Shown piece by piece: positions 55,342-64,000 of a stretch of DNA of 64,000 nucleotides. The translations under genes were made by a program, and so were the position numbers. The notes under the pieces were generated by a model. The model was not told the origin of the DNA, searched no databases, and saw only the letters and a list, made by a program, of their open reading frames with translations. The DNA is from Flavobacterium cupreum (GTDB taxonomy: Bacteria > Bacteroidota > Bacteroidia > Flavobacteriales > Flavobacteriaceae), in contig NZ_QWDM01000009.1 in assembly GCF_003996965.1 (NCBI RefSeq), forward strand, positions 124,001-188,000, given 5' to 3'. Position 1 is the first letter of the stretch. Each line of letters begins with the position of its first letter.

Positions 55342-58300
55342 TTAAAAGCTAAACTCAACACCAAAAGAATACGTCTGCAGATTCGGGAACGCACCATTAT
55401 CTACACCTCTTTCGAAAATATTACTGTTGGTAAACTCCGGATCTAAGCCTTTGTATTTTGTAATGGTAATAACGTTTTGTGCTGATAATGTTAATCTTGC
55501 TCTTGTAATTCCGGAATTTTTTAAAACGCTGTCGGGTAAATTATAACCAAATCCAATGTATTTAAGTCGGATAAAATCTCCGCTTTCCAGAAAACGGTCA
55601 CTGTCTCCTCTTGAATTTAATGTTGACCCTTTTGTGATTCTCGGGAAATCGGTATTTGGATTTTCAGGTGTCCACGGCTGAATTCCTGTTCTGTAATTAC
55701 TATTGTCATCAAAACGATCTACTACGCTTCTAAATCCGTCATACACAGTTGCACCGTGCGACGCAATCCAGTTCATAGAAAAATCAAAACCTTTGTATTC
55801 TGCTCCGGCATTGAATCCCATTTCAAATTCAGGCCACGGGCTTCCCACAATGTCTTTGTCTTTATTGTTAATTTCACCGTCGCCATTCACATCTTTAAAA
55901 CGAATATCTCCCGGTACAGCATTTGGCATAATTACTTTTCCGGCTGCATTTTTGTAATTTTGAATTTCTTCCTGAGACTGAAACAATCCGTCAGTTTGCA
56001 AAACATACCACATTCCCACAGCATTTCCTGCACGTGTCATGGTGTTTCCGACAATATTTTCGTTTTGTCCGTTTCCTAAGGCAACGAGTTTGTTATTTAC
56101 TTTTGTAAAATTTAAAGAAGCATTAAATGAGAAGTCATTGATTTTTTTGCTGTAGGCCAATTCCAGTTCAATCCCTTTATTTTCTACTGTTGCTGCATTT
56201 GAAATTGGGTTTCCTCCGTCGTTACCGGTAGTTAATAAAATCGGGAAACCAAACAATACATCTTCCGTACGGGCAATAAAATAATCAGCCGTAAAACGTA
56301 AATCATTATTTAAAACGGCAACGTCTAAACCAAAATTGGTCTGTTTTAGTTTTTCCCAACGCAATTGTGCATTTGAAAGTTTAACCTGAGTGGCAGAAGG
56401 ATATAAACTTTGTCCGTCTCCCAAAACAATCTGCCCGAAATTATTGATAAAGCTTTTAGATTCGTATTCCCTGATATTTCCGGAACCTAATTCTCCGTAA
56501 CTTGCTCTTAATTTTAAATCTTTAATGAATTCTGATTTAAAGAAAGATTCATTGCTAATTCTCCATCCGGCAGAAACCGAAGGGAAATTCCCCCATTGAT
56601 TACCTTTACTGAATCTTGAAGATCCGTCACGTCTGATTACAGCGTTGAATAAGTAGCGGTTATCATAATTGTACTCTAACCTTCCTAAATATGAGGCCAG
56701 CGCCGCTTCATTGATAAAGCCTCCCACGACAGGCGAATCGCCCTGATTTAAAACATCATAGTATTGTCCAGTTGCTGAATTTATCGGAAGGTTTCTCTTT
56801 GTTCCGTAAATTTGATTGTAATCGTCTTTTTGAAAAGTCTGCCCCACTAAAATAGTCAGGTCATGCTTACCGAATTCTTTTTTGAAAGTCAGGGTATTTT
56901 CAAACAGTTTTGTTTCTGATCTTCCTTTGTTCTGGTCGGTATACGATTGATCCGGCGGCTGGTTTAAAGACCAGTTCCCCACTTTTCTCAGAAATTTGTA
57001 CGAATCAAAACTGGATTCATAACCAAAATTGAAACGGTATTTTAACCAGGATGCAAATTTTATTTCGGCCCAGATATTTCCCCTGATCCTGAAATTTTCA
57101 TTTTGGGTATCCGCAAAATCAGCAATGGCCAGAGGGTTGGTCCCAAAAGTATCAGCTACACCTTGTTTTCCGTAACCATAACCACCCGGATTAGAAGCGT
57201 CATACACCGGAATGGTTGGGGTTAGACGGTACACGTCAATGATTGGGTTTCCGGACATTTCATCTGTTTTTGAATTGCTGATGGCCAGATTTTCCCCAAT
57301 ACTGAAAATTCCTTTTGATCCGCTTGAATTGACACGGAATGAAATCCTGTCAAAATCTGTTGAAACTACCGTTCCTTCATTTCCAAAATAATTGGCCGAC
57401 ATAAAGAAAGTGGAATTGTCACCACCTCCCGAAACACTGGCGTTATAATCCTGAATCATTCCGGTACTAAAAACTTCCTTCTGCCAGTCTGTATTAACTG
57501 CCATATTTAAGTTTTGTCTTGGAAATCCGGCATTATCATACGCCTGATTGTTTAATTTTGCGAACTCTTCTGTTCCCGTTAAACTATAGGTCGGCATTGT
57601 CGTAAAACTTGTTTTGGCTGAAACTTCTACTTTAAGCGGTCCTTTCTTCCCTTTTTTGGTGGTAATGATGATGACACCATTGGCCGCTCTTGAACCATAG
57701 ATTGCTGCTGCCGATGCATCTTTCAGAACCTGGATACTTTCGATATCGTTCGGGTTAAAATCCCTGTTGGCTGAAGTAACCAGACCGTCAATTACGTATA
57801 ACGGATTTGCATTCTGAAGATTTTTCAGACCACGAATTTCAATATTCGCTTCCTGACCCGGGCGCCCTCCGCCACGAACTTTCACACCCGTAACCAGACC
57901 CTGAAGTCCGTCGGCTACTGTCGTAATTTGTCTTTTCTGGATTTCATCTGCCTTTACTACTGATATGGCTCCGGTTAAATCTTTCTTCTGTTGTGAACCG
58001 TATCCTACCAGAACCACTTCATTCAGCGCAAGCGCATCTTCTGCCATGGAAACATTTATGGTAGTCTGGTTGTTAATCGCTACTTCTTTTAATTTGTATC
58101 CTTGTGAGCTAAAAACCAAAATATCTGTTGGTTTGGCTGCGATTGAATAACTTCCGTCAAAATCCGTCACGGCACCATTGGAAGTATTCTTGATCAGCAC
58201 ATTGGCAAACGGAATGGCATCTCCTGTCGCCGATGTTACTTTTCCTTTAATAGTAATTTGTTGTGCATACGTTTGCTGTACTAATAAACTAAAGAAAAAC

Positions 58301-58347
58301 AAGAGGTAATATCTCTGCTTTAAAATTTGAGTGAACGTTGTTTTCAT
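55342..58347 (-). CDS. SusC/RagA-type TonB-dependent transporter of the glycan locus
   Basis: 1001 residues. A signal peptide ending QQTYAQ is followed by a carboxypeptidase-regulatory-like domain (ITIKGKVTSATGDAIPFANV), the plug with LNEVVLVGYGSQQKKDLTGAI, LYVIDGLV and NDIESIQVLKDASAAAIYGSRAANGV, and a barrel ending ...SFGVEFSF. It imports the oligosaccharides bound by the neighbouring SusD. It is the first gene of the minus-strand operon, with a promoter about 130 bp upstream that overlaps a divergent promoter-like box of the regulator gene. Confidence 0.96.
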   Translation of the reverse strand: MKTTFTQILKQRYYLLFFFSLLVQQTYAQQITIKGKVTSATGDAIPFANVLIKNTSNGAVTDFDGSYSIAAKPTDILVFSSQGYKLKEVAINNQTTINVSMAEDALALNEVVLVGYGSQQKKDLTGAISVVKADEIQKRQITTVADGLQGLVTGVKVRGGGRPGQEANIEIRGLKNLQNANPLYVIDGLVTSANRDFNPNDIESIQVLKDASAAAIYGSRAANGVIIITTKKGKKGPLKVEVSAKTSFTTMPTYSLTGTEEFAKLNNQAYDNAGFPRQNLNMAVNTDWQKEVFSTGMIQDYNASVSGGGDNSTFFMSANYFGNEGTVVSTDFDRISFRVNSSGSKGIFSIGENLAISNSKTDEMSGNPIIDVYRLTPTIPVYDASNPGGYGYGKQGVADTFGTNPLAIADFADTQNENFRIRGNIWAEIKFASWLKYRFNFGYESSFDSYKFLRKVGNWSLNQPPDQSYTDQNKGRSETKLFENTLTFKKEFGKHDLTILVGQTFQKDDYNQIYGTKRNLPINSATGQYYDVLNQGDSPVVGGFINEAALASYLGRLEYNYDNRYLFNAVIRRDGSSRFSKGNQWGNFPSVSAGWRISNESFFKSEFIKDLKLRASYGELGSGNIREYESKSFINNFGQIVLGDGQSLYPSATQVKLSNAQLRWEKLKQTNFGLDVAVLNNDLRFTADYFIARTEDVLFGFPILLTTGNDGGNPISNAATVENKGIELELAYSKKINDFSFNASLNFTKVNNKLVALGNGQNENIVGNTMTRAGNAVGMWYVLQTDGLFQSQEEIQNYKNAAGKVIMPNAVPGDIRFKDVNGDGEINNKDKDIVGSPWPEFEMGFNAGAEYKGFDFSMNWIASHGATVYDGFRSVVDRFDDNSNYRTGIQPWTPENPNTDFPRITKGSTLNSRGDSDRFLESGDFIRLKYIGFGYNLPDSVLKNSGITRARLTLSAQNVITITKYKGLDPEFTNSNIFERGVDNGAFPNLQTYSFGVEFSF

Positions 58348-58479
58348 TGATTTTTCATTTTAGATAGTTTTCTTTTTTGGTTGGTTTTTACAAGTATTTA
58401 TTAAAAATTTTAATCATCCCTGATGCGAAGCAAAAAATAATTAATATTGTGGTTTGGTAAAAATCTGTTCATTTAATTT

Positions 58480-58508
58480 CAAAATTATATTTGACGTATT
58501 TTTTCAAA
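58480..58508 (-). promoter_or_regulatory. susC promoter of the glycan locus
   Basis: On the minus strand TTTG (58508-58505), 17 bp, TAATTTTG (58487-58480). This fits the Bacteroidota consensus in both boxes and spacing, 133 bp before the susC ATG. Confidence 0.7.
58486..58493 (+). promoter_or_regulatory. -7 box possibly driving the hybrid regulator
   Basis: TATATTTG reads toward the regulator gene and shares two bases with the opposite susC -7 box. A TTTG lies 29 bp upstream, too far for a normal -33 element, so strength is doubtful. Confidence 0.4.
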
Positions 58509-58736
58509 CTTTATTTTACCGATAGTTTATTTTTTTAGCCTAAAAATTATCAATATCATTTATTTAAAATTCAAAGTAGATGATTTTTATTCAAAATAAA
58601 ACCTTTGATTTGTGTCAATTTCTATCTCAAATGATTCAAATGGTATAAAAAATTAGATCTTTTAAGTGTGCTGCAACATTTTGTTGAACATTGACACGAT
58701 ATGAGGAAACCTGTTTTTATTAAAAAAAATGTAACG

Positions 58737-61700
58737 ATGCGTAAATTCTTTCTTTTTTTGTTTTTATTCTTTTTTTCGATAAATTTTATTCAGTCACAGG
58801 AATATTACTTTAAGCATTTCCAGGTTGAAGAAGGGCTTTCGAACAATACTGTAATTACTTCCATGCAGGACGAAGACGGCTTTATGTGGTTTGGGACCAA
58901 AGATGGACTGAACCGCTTTGACGGTTATCGCTTTAAGACATACAGAAGCCAGTCGGATCCCGTTCACAGCTTAGGAAGCAACTATATACAGTCGCTGCAC
59001 CAATATAAAGGTGTGATTTGGGTAGGAACCGATAAAGGTTTGTATCAATATGATAAAAAGACAGATCAGTTCACCATTCTGAATGAAGCTATTAATGACA
59101 GGATCAACGATATAAACCATGATAAGAAGGGAAATATCTGGTTTATATCCGGAAATATTTTATACAAATACTCCCCAACAAAAAAAGAAACCAAAACTTT
59201 CAATCCGAACAAATACTTTATTACCACCTCAATCACCAGAGATGAAAAGGGAGAAATCTGGGCTTCCTCACTAAATAAAATATACCATTACTCTGAAGAG
59301 AGTCTTTCCTTTGAAAATATCAGTATAAATGCGCCTGCGAATAAGGTTAATTTCAGGATCACCGTTATTTATGCCTTAGACAAAAACAATATTCTGATCG
59401 GTACGCAGGATCATGGTGTATTGGTGTATAATGTAACTACAAAAAGCACCACCGATTTAAAGTTCTCCGGTAAGGAACCCGTTTTTGTCCGACAGTTTAA
59501 AAAGAAAGGAAACGAAGCACTTTGGATAGCCAGTGAATCCGGGGTGTATGTGTATGACCTTACAACCAAAACCAGTATTAATCTCCGCAAGAATTTTAAC
59601 GATCCTTATGCGATTTCAGACAATGCCGCCTACTCGATCACCATTGATAAGGAAAACGGAATCTGGATTGGCACTTATTTTGGCGGAATCAATTATCATC
59701 AGAAACAATACACGCAGTTTAAGAAATATTTCCCTCAGAAGAACCAGAATTCCATTAGCGGAAGCGCAGTAAGGGAAATCCATAAGGATGATTACGGCGA
59801 TCTTTGGATCGGAACCGAGGATGCCGGACTGAACCGCTTTAATCCGAAAACGCAGCAATTTACTGCGTACCTCCCCAATGGAAGTAAAAGCGGGGTTTCG
59901 TACTATAACATCCACGCGTTATTGCCGAGAAAAAACAAAATCTGGGTGGGTACTTTTGAACATGGTCTGGATGTTTTGGATCAGAAAACAGGTGCCGTTA
60001 TCAGGCATTATAGTGCCAATGACCCTTCAACGGGTTTACGAAGCAATTTTATATTTTCTTTCGCAGAAACCAGAAACAAAGATTTAATGGTGGTCACGAC
60101 TATGGGAATTTATCGCTATAACGAAAAAAACGACAATTTCGAGATCCTCAAAATATTTCCGGAAAGTACGCATTATACCAATTTCAAAGAAGACAGCGAC
60201 GGCAATTACTGGGCGGGAAGCTACAGGGACGGCTTGTTTTTTTACAATCCGAAAAGCCATAAAAGGGAAGTTTTCACATACGACTATAAAAATCCGGATG
60301 GCATCAGCAACAATTCGGTTAATTCTATTTTTGAAGACAGCCATAAAAACCTTTGGTTCGCCACTGAAAACGGACTGAATCTTTTTGATAAAAAAACGCG
60401 GACTTTTACCAAATTCACGAGCAAAAATGGCCTTCCGAGCAGTGTGGTGTATTCTGTTTTAGAAGACGATGCCAAAAATTTATGGTTGACGACTTCCAAA
60501 GGGCTGGTCAAATTCAGTCAGGATCATAAAAGCATCAAAATTTTCACTACAGCCAATGGCCTCCTAAGCGATCAGTTTAATTACAGTTCGGCCTATAAAG
60601 ACACTAATGGTGATATGTATTTTGGAAACCTGAACGGAATGATCAGTTTTAATCCGAAGCATTTTACCAAAAATAAATATACGCCTTCTACTTTTATCAC
60701 CAACCTTCAGATCAACAATAAAGATGTGGATGTCGATAAAAACGACTCGCCTATCAAACAATCGATTTCGCATCTGGACGAACTGGAACTGAACAACAAT
60801 CAGTCGTCATTCAATCTTGAATTTGCATCCTTAAACTACACCGCTCCCGAACTGACCGAATATTGGTATCAGCTGGAGAATGTCAATACCGACTGGGTGT
60901 ATCTTGAACGAAACAATAAAGTTTTCTTTACCGAACTGGCTCCAGGGACGTATGTTTTCAAGGTCAAATCGCTGAACAGTTTTGGGGTATGGAGCAAGGA
61001 AGTGAAACTCAAAATCAGGATTTTGCCGCCATTCTGGGCGAGTTCGTATGCTTATTTCTTTTATTTTTTACTGATCTGCGGATTGTTTTATTACATCATT
61101 CGTTATTCGCAAAATCTGACACAGATTAAGAACAACCGCAAAATAAAACACCTCAACGACGAAAAAGAAAAAGAAATCTATCAGGCCAAGATTGACTTTT
61201 TTACCAACGTTGCGCATGAAATCAGAACACCGCTGACACTCATAAAAGGACCGCTCGAGAAGCTTCTGATTATGGAACACCAACTGCCTGAAGTGCCGCA
61301 GAATCTTTCGATCATGAAAAAAAACACTTCGAGATTACTGAAGCTGGTAAATGAATTGCTGGACTTCCGAAAATCAGAAATTGGCGGTTTGAAACTGACT
61401 TTTGTGGAGGCCAATATTTCGTCTATAATCCGAAATCTGCATTTGAGATTCAGTCCGTTAATTGAAGAAAGGGAAATTGAATTTGAAATGCAGCTGGGCG
61501 AAAAGGATATTCTGGCTTTTGTAGATAAGGAAGCTTTAAAAAAGATCCTGAGTAACCTCATCAGTAATGCGATCAAATACTCCAAAGAAAAGGTTTCAAT
61601 AACACTTTCCAGCGATGACAAGAAATTGACACTGGCGGTTAAAAACGATGGGAATTTGATTCCGTTTCAGCTCAAAGAAAAAATTTTCGAACCGTTTTTC

Positions 61701-62687
61701 AGGGTGGATAATATGGACAGCACTTCCGGAACAGGAATCGGGCTCTCGCTGGCACATGCGCTGACACAGCTGCACAACGGGACTTTACAATTAATCCAGC
61801 ATTCGAGACTCAATATTTTCGAACTAGTGGTACCGCTGCATCAGGAAGAGGAATTTATGCTGTACACCGATTCTGAAAAAGACCTGAGCCCAACGGAAAC
61901 AGAAAAAAAGGAAGTGGAAACCAAACATGAGAAACCCCAGATTTTAGTGGTCGAAGACAATACTGATTTACTCGATTTCATTACTGCCGGACTGGCTTCT
62001 ACTTATACCGTTTCAAAAGCGGAAAACGGCGAAGAAGCACTGAAAATAATTCATGATGAAAATATCCAGCTCGTGATCAGTGATGTTTCAATGCCGGTTA
62101 TGGACGGAATTACGATGTGCAAAGAGATCAAAACCAACCTGGAAACCAGTCATATTCCGGTGATTTTATTAACGGCAAAAAACTCCCTTAAATCACAAAT
62201 TGACGGTTTGGAAGTCGGGGCTGACGCTTATATTGCAAAACCTTTTTCGATGGATTACCTAAAGGTGCAGGCGCATAACTTAATCGAAAACCGAAAACAG
62301 ATTATGAATTACTATGCGAGTTCGCCCCTTTCGCACATCAAAAGTATCGCACACAATAAAACCGATGAAAAGTTCCTTAAAAAACTTGACGATGAAATTC
62401 TGAAAAACATTACGGATCCGGATTTAAGTGTGGAATCCCTCGCAGAAATCATGAACATGAGCCGTTCTACTTTATATCGAAAAATCAAGGATATTTCGAA
62501 TCTGAGTCCGAATGAGCTGATTAATATCGTACGTCTGAAGAGAGCCGCGGAACTGCTTTTGAATGAGAATTTCAAAATGTATGAAATTGCCGAAATGGTA
62601 GGCTATAAATCGCAGACGAGTTTTGGAAGAAACTTTCAGAAGCATTTTTCGATGACGCCTTCAGAGTATATTACGATGAATAAATAA
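58737..62687 (+). CDS. Hybrid two-component system regulator (HTCS) of the glycan locus
   Basis: 1316 residues from ATG 58737, which gives a clean signal peptide (MRKFFLFLFLFFFSINFIQSQ); an in-frame ATG at 58701 adds 12 residues. The periplasmic part has two seven-bladed Reg_prop propellers (repeats such as DGFMWFGTKDGLNRFDG, GDLWIGTEDAGLNRF, KNLWFATENGLNLFD) and a Y_Y_Y domain (about 700-765). A membrane helix is near 765-790. HisKA (VAHEIRTPLTL) and HATPase (GTGIGLSLAHAL) follow, then a receiver (LVVEDNTDLL, Asp in VISDVSMPVMDG, KPFSMDYL) and an AraC-type HTH at the C-terminus (MNMSRSTLYRKIKDI, VGYKSQTSFGRNFQKHF). Sensor, kinase, receiver and DNA-binding output are all in one chain. It lies divergent from susC and should activate that operon when its sugar ligand binds. 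Confidence 0.96.
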   Translation: MRKFFLFLFLFFFSINFIQSQEYYFKHFQVEEGLSNNTVITSMQDEDGFMWFGTKDGLNRFDGYRFKTYRSQSDPVHSLGSNYIQSLHQYKGVIWVGTDKGLYQYDKKTDQFTILNEAINDRINDINHDKKGNIWFISGNILYKYSPTKKETKTFNPNKYFITTSITRDEKGEIWASSLNKIYHYSEESLSFENISINAPANKVNFRITVIYALDKNNILIGTQDHGVLVYNVTTKSTTDLKFSGKEPVFVRQFKKKGNEALWIASESGVYVYDLTTKTSINLRKNFNDPYAISDNAAYSITIDKENGIWIGTYFGGINYHQKQYTQFKKYFPQKNQNSISGSAVREIHKDDYGDLWIGTEDAGLNRFNPKTQQFTAYLPNGSKSGVSYYNIHALLPRKNKIWVGTFEHGLDVLDQKTGAVIRHYSANDPSTGLRSNFIFSFAETRNKDLMVVTTMGIYRYNEKNDNFEILKIFPESTHYTNFKEDSDGNYWAGSYRDGLFFYNPKSHKREVFTYDYKNPDGISNNSVNSIFEDSHKNLWFATENGLNLFDKKTRTFTKFTSKNGLPSSVVYSVLEDDAKNLWLTTSKGLVKFSQDHKSIKIFTTANGLLSDQFNYSSAYKDTNGDMYFGNLNGMISFNPKHFTKNKYTPSTFITNLQINNKDVDVDKNDSPIKQSISHLDELELNNNQSSFNLEFASLNYTAPELTEYWYQLENVNTDWVYLERNNKVFFTELAPGTYVFKVKSLNSFGVWSKEVKLKIRILPPFWASSYAYFFYFLLICGLFYYIIRYSQNLTQIKNNRKIKHLNDEKEKEIYQAKIDFFTNVAHEIRTPLTLIKGPLEKLLIMEHQLPEVPQNLSIMKKNTSRLLKLVNELLDFRKSEIGGLKLTFVEANISSIIRNLHLRFSPLIEEREIEFEMQLGEKDILAFVDKEALKKILSNLISNAIKYSKEKVSITLSSDDKKLTLAVKNDGNLIPFQLKEKIFEPFFRVDNMDSTSGTGIGLSLAHALTQLHNGTLQLIQHSRLNIFELVVPLHQEEEFMLYTDSEKDLSPTETEKKEVETKHEKPQILVVEDNTDLLDFITAGLASTYTVSKAENGEEALKIIHDENIQLVISDVSMPVMDGITMCKEIKTNLETSHIPVILLTAKNSLKSQIDGLEVGADAYIAKPFSMDYLKVQAHNLIENRKQIMNYYASSPLSHIKSIAHNKTDEKFLKKLDDEILKNITDPDLSVESLAEIMNMSRSTLYRKIKDISNLSPNELINIVRLKRAAELLLNENFKMYEIAEMVGYKSQTSFGRNFQKHFSMTPSEYITMNK

Positions 62688-62881
62688 TTACCGGCAGTAT
62701 GTTCCTTTTTAAAGGTAGTGTGTTCAAAACTTAAGGAGAAATTAAGTGAAATTGAAAACGTAACGTATGGCAGACTCCCATAAAATTAATATCTTTAGAC
62801 TTATGACTTTAAATTAGGGGAAATATTCTGCTTCAATTTTGAAAGTCAACGACAGTATTGTTTAATAATTCAGAGATTTAA

Positions 62882-63643
62882 ATGAGAAAAATTAGTCTGC
62901 TTCTGTTTTTGCTTTCGATATCCTGTACCGCAATTGCGCAGGATTACCAGAAAAGGGATAGTATCGCTGCTGATACTGTCATCAATACACGGTTTGGTTA
63001 CAAACAGCTTATCATTCCCGGAATCTTAGTGGGTTATGGTCTTTGGGGCGCTGAAAGCGGGCAGATTAAAAGTTTTAATTTCCAGATTCGTAATGAAGTT
63101 AAAGAAAGCATAGACACCAAAGTAACTATCGATGATTTTTCAAGATATGTCCCGGCAGTTTCGGTATACGCACTGAATGCTTTTGGGGTGAAAGGCAAAA
63201 ACAACATGAGAGACCGTTCTGTTATCCTGGCTACTTCCACCATTATTTGTGTGGGCACTGTTTTTGGCCTAAAATCAATCACAAATGTCGAGCGGCCTGA
63301 CGGGACTTCGAATGATTCTTTTCCATCAGGGCATACGGCTATTGCCTTTGCAGGTGCCGAATTTCTATATCAGGAATACAAAGATCAGTCGGTTTGGTAC
63401 GGGGTTGCAGGTTATGCCATCGCTACCGGAACAGGAGTATTCAGAATGTACAACAACAGGCACTGGCTAACTGATGTAGCTGCCGGAGCCGGAATCGGAA
63501 TACTCAGCACGAAAGCAGCGTACTGGCTCAATCCTTACCTTTCCCGAAAATTATTCGGCGCCAAAGAAAATAAATCAACTTCTCTTCTTATGCCTTCCTA
63601 TGATGGAAAACAGTTTAGCCTCTGTTATTTTAAAACATTTTAA
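62882..63643 (+). CDS. PAP2-type membrane phosphatase
   Basis: 253 residues with a signal-like N-terminus (ISLLLFLLSISCTAIAQ). The three acid-phosphatase motifs are complete: K131..R138-P139, S149-G-H151 in FPSGHTAIAF, and R188..H194..D198 in RMYNNRHWLTD. Members remove phosphate from lipid phosphates such as undecaprenyl diphosphate, phosphatidate or lipid A. The relatively short hydrophobic stretches and an early non-membrane part suggest a periplasmic or loosely membrane-bound form. It stands alone behind the regulator gene, 195 bp away, and is probably not part of the glycan locus. Confidence 0.9.
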   Translation: MRKISLLLFLLSISCTAIAQDYQKRDSIAADTVINTRFGYKQLIIPGILVGYGLWGAESGQIKSFNFQIRNEVKESIDTKVTIDDFSRYVPAVSVYALNAFGVKGKNNMRDRSVILATSTIICVGTVFGLKSITNVERPDGTSNDSFPSGHTAIAFAGAEFLYQEYKDQSVWYGVAGYAIATGTGVFRMYNNRHWLTDVAAGAGIGILSTKAAYWLNPYLSRKLFGAKENKSTSLLMPSYDGKQFSLCYFKTF

Positions 63644-63664
63644 TGCCGACTTTCCGTTTCTTTT

Positions 63665-63700
63665 AAAAAAAATCCCCAACCGATTAAACGATTGAGGATT
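63665..63700 (-). terminator. Terminator for the gene at the right edge
   Basis: An imperfect hairpin (AATCC.CAA.CG / CG.TTG.GGATT) is followed on the minus strand by a run of eight T, 20 bp after the stop of the partial gene. It also faces the end of the phosphatase gene. Confidence 0.65.
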
Positions 63701-63719
63701 AGCAAAATTTATCGTCTGA

Positions 63720-64000
63720 TTACTCGTTACCAATAACTTTAATTCGTTCAACAGTAAGGTTGCCGTATTTTTCTACGTCTTCTTTTGTCCATTTATAGGC
63801 TGTATCTTTTGGTCTTTTATCAAAATTCCAGTCTAAAGGCTCCTTTACATATACATATAAACCTACACCAAACGTAGTGTCGTATATTGATTTCTTCATT
63901 AATTCTTCCCGGCTTATAAATCGAAAAGAAAAAAATGGTGGATAATCTACTGTACCTGATACAAGTTTTATTTCCGGTTTTATTTCTTTTAGGAGATCTT
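63720..64000 (-). CDS. Unidentified protein, C-terminal part (runs off the window)
   Basis: The minus-strand frame is open from the window edge to a TAA at 63720 and gives about 93 residues: it begins DLLKEIKPEIKLVSGTVDYP, contains TTFGVGLYVYVKEPLDWNFD and WTKEDVEKYGNLTVERIKV, and ends GNE. Composition and codon use look normal for a real gene, and a terminator follows it. I do not recognise a family. No membrane segment or signal is seen in this part. Confidence 0.7.
   Translation of the reverse strand, partial: DLLKEIKPEIKLVSGTVDYPPFFSFRFISREELMKKSIYDTTFGVGLYVYVKEPLDWNFDKRPKDTAYKWTKEDVEKYGNLTVERIKVIGNE

Larger units (their letters stand above)
58348..58736. other. Divergent regulatory region between susC and the hybrid regulator
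   Basis: 389 bp, very AT-rich. It holds the susC promoter (58480-58508, minus) and an overlapping plus-strand -7 box (58486-58493). The binding site of the regulator is expected here; I could not identify a direct repeat with certainty. Confidence 0.6.

Overview
The window looks like a chromosomal segment of a Flavobacterium-like member of the Bacteroidota. The evidence is two SusC/SusD pairs, a hybrid two-component regulator next to a glycan locus, Bacteroidota-type promoters (TTTG, about 17 bp, TAnnTTTG), A-rich leaders without useful Shine-Dalgarno sequences, AT-rich intergenic DNA with short degenerate repeats, and single-domain 'ILxxDDDxDD' response regulators. No tRNA, rRNA, CRISPR array, insertion sequence or phage gene was seen.

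Layout. (1) 1-15.5 kb, minus strand: part of a nonribosomal peptide / polyketide cluster. A three-module NRPS is followed 12 bp later by a KS-carrier-C-A-PCP hybrid protein, then by a TonB-dependent receptor cut by the window edge. Modules 2 and 3 carry nearly identical adenylation regions whose specificity residues read as serine. The KS protein carries only a decayed acyltransferase remnant. No thioesterase is visible, so the cluster must continue to the left. (2) 15.9-19.8 kb, minus: a CheB-CheR-PAS-histidine kinase fusion preceded by a response regulator that carries a frameshift. (3) 20.2-25.2 kb, minus: an isolated SusC/SusD pair with a promoter, a long leader, an eight-codon upstream reading frame (MKKRMCCR) and a strong hairpin. 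(4) 25.7-28.5 kb: a serine hydrolase, a tandem pair of near-duplicate small HTH regulators and an L,D-transpeptidase-like protein. (5) 28.6-38.7 kb, minus: a five-gene signalling cluster (receiver, CHASE3-type kinase, receiver, a 2119-residue hybrid kinase with about eleven 92-residue HAMP-type repeats, and a receiver-kinase). (6) 39-44.7 kb: two SDR-type proteins, a small DUF2805/TIGR03643-like protein, a PAS kinase, a Crp/Fnr regulator and a membrane methyltransferase. (7) 44.8-62.7 kb: a polysaccharide utilization locus. SusC, SusD, a GH5-like lipoprotein, a five-bladed-propeller hydrolase, a GH2 enzyme, two GH43 enzymes and an aldose 1-epimerase lie on the minus strand and are controlled by a divergent hybrid two-component regulator. 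The enzyme set suggests an arabinose- or xylose-containing plant glycan. (8) The right end: a PAP2 phosphatase and a truncated unidentified gene.

How the parts work together. In the glycan locus, SusC/SusD import oligosaccharides, the secreted lipoproteins trim side chains and backbone, and the regulator senses the released sugar and drives the divergent susC promoter. The kinase-rich middle contains five histidine kinases and three stand-alone receivers but no DNA-binding response regulator, so output there is probably by protein-protein contact or phosphorelay. The intergenic spaces of the glycan locus are filled with repeats, including a cluster of about 200 bp palindrome-ended elements at 51.5-52.5 kb.
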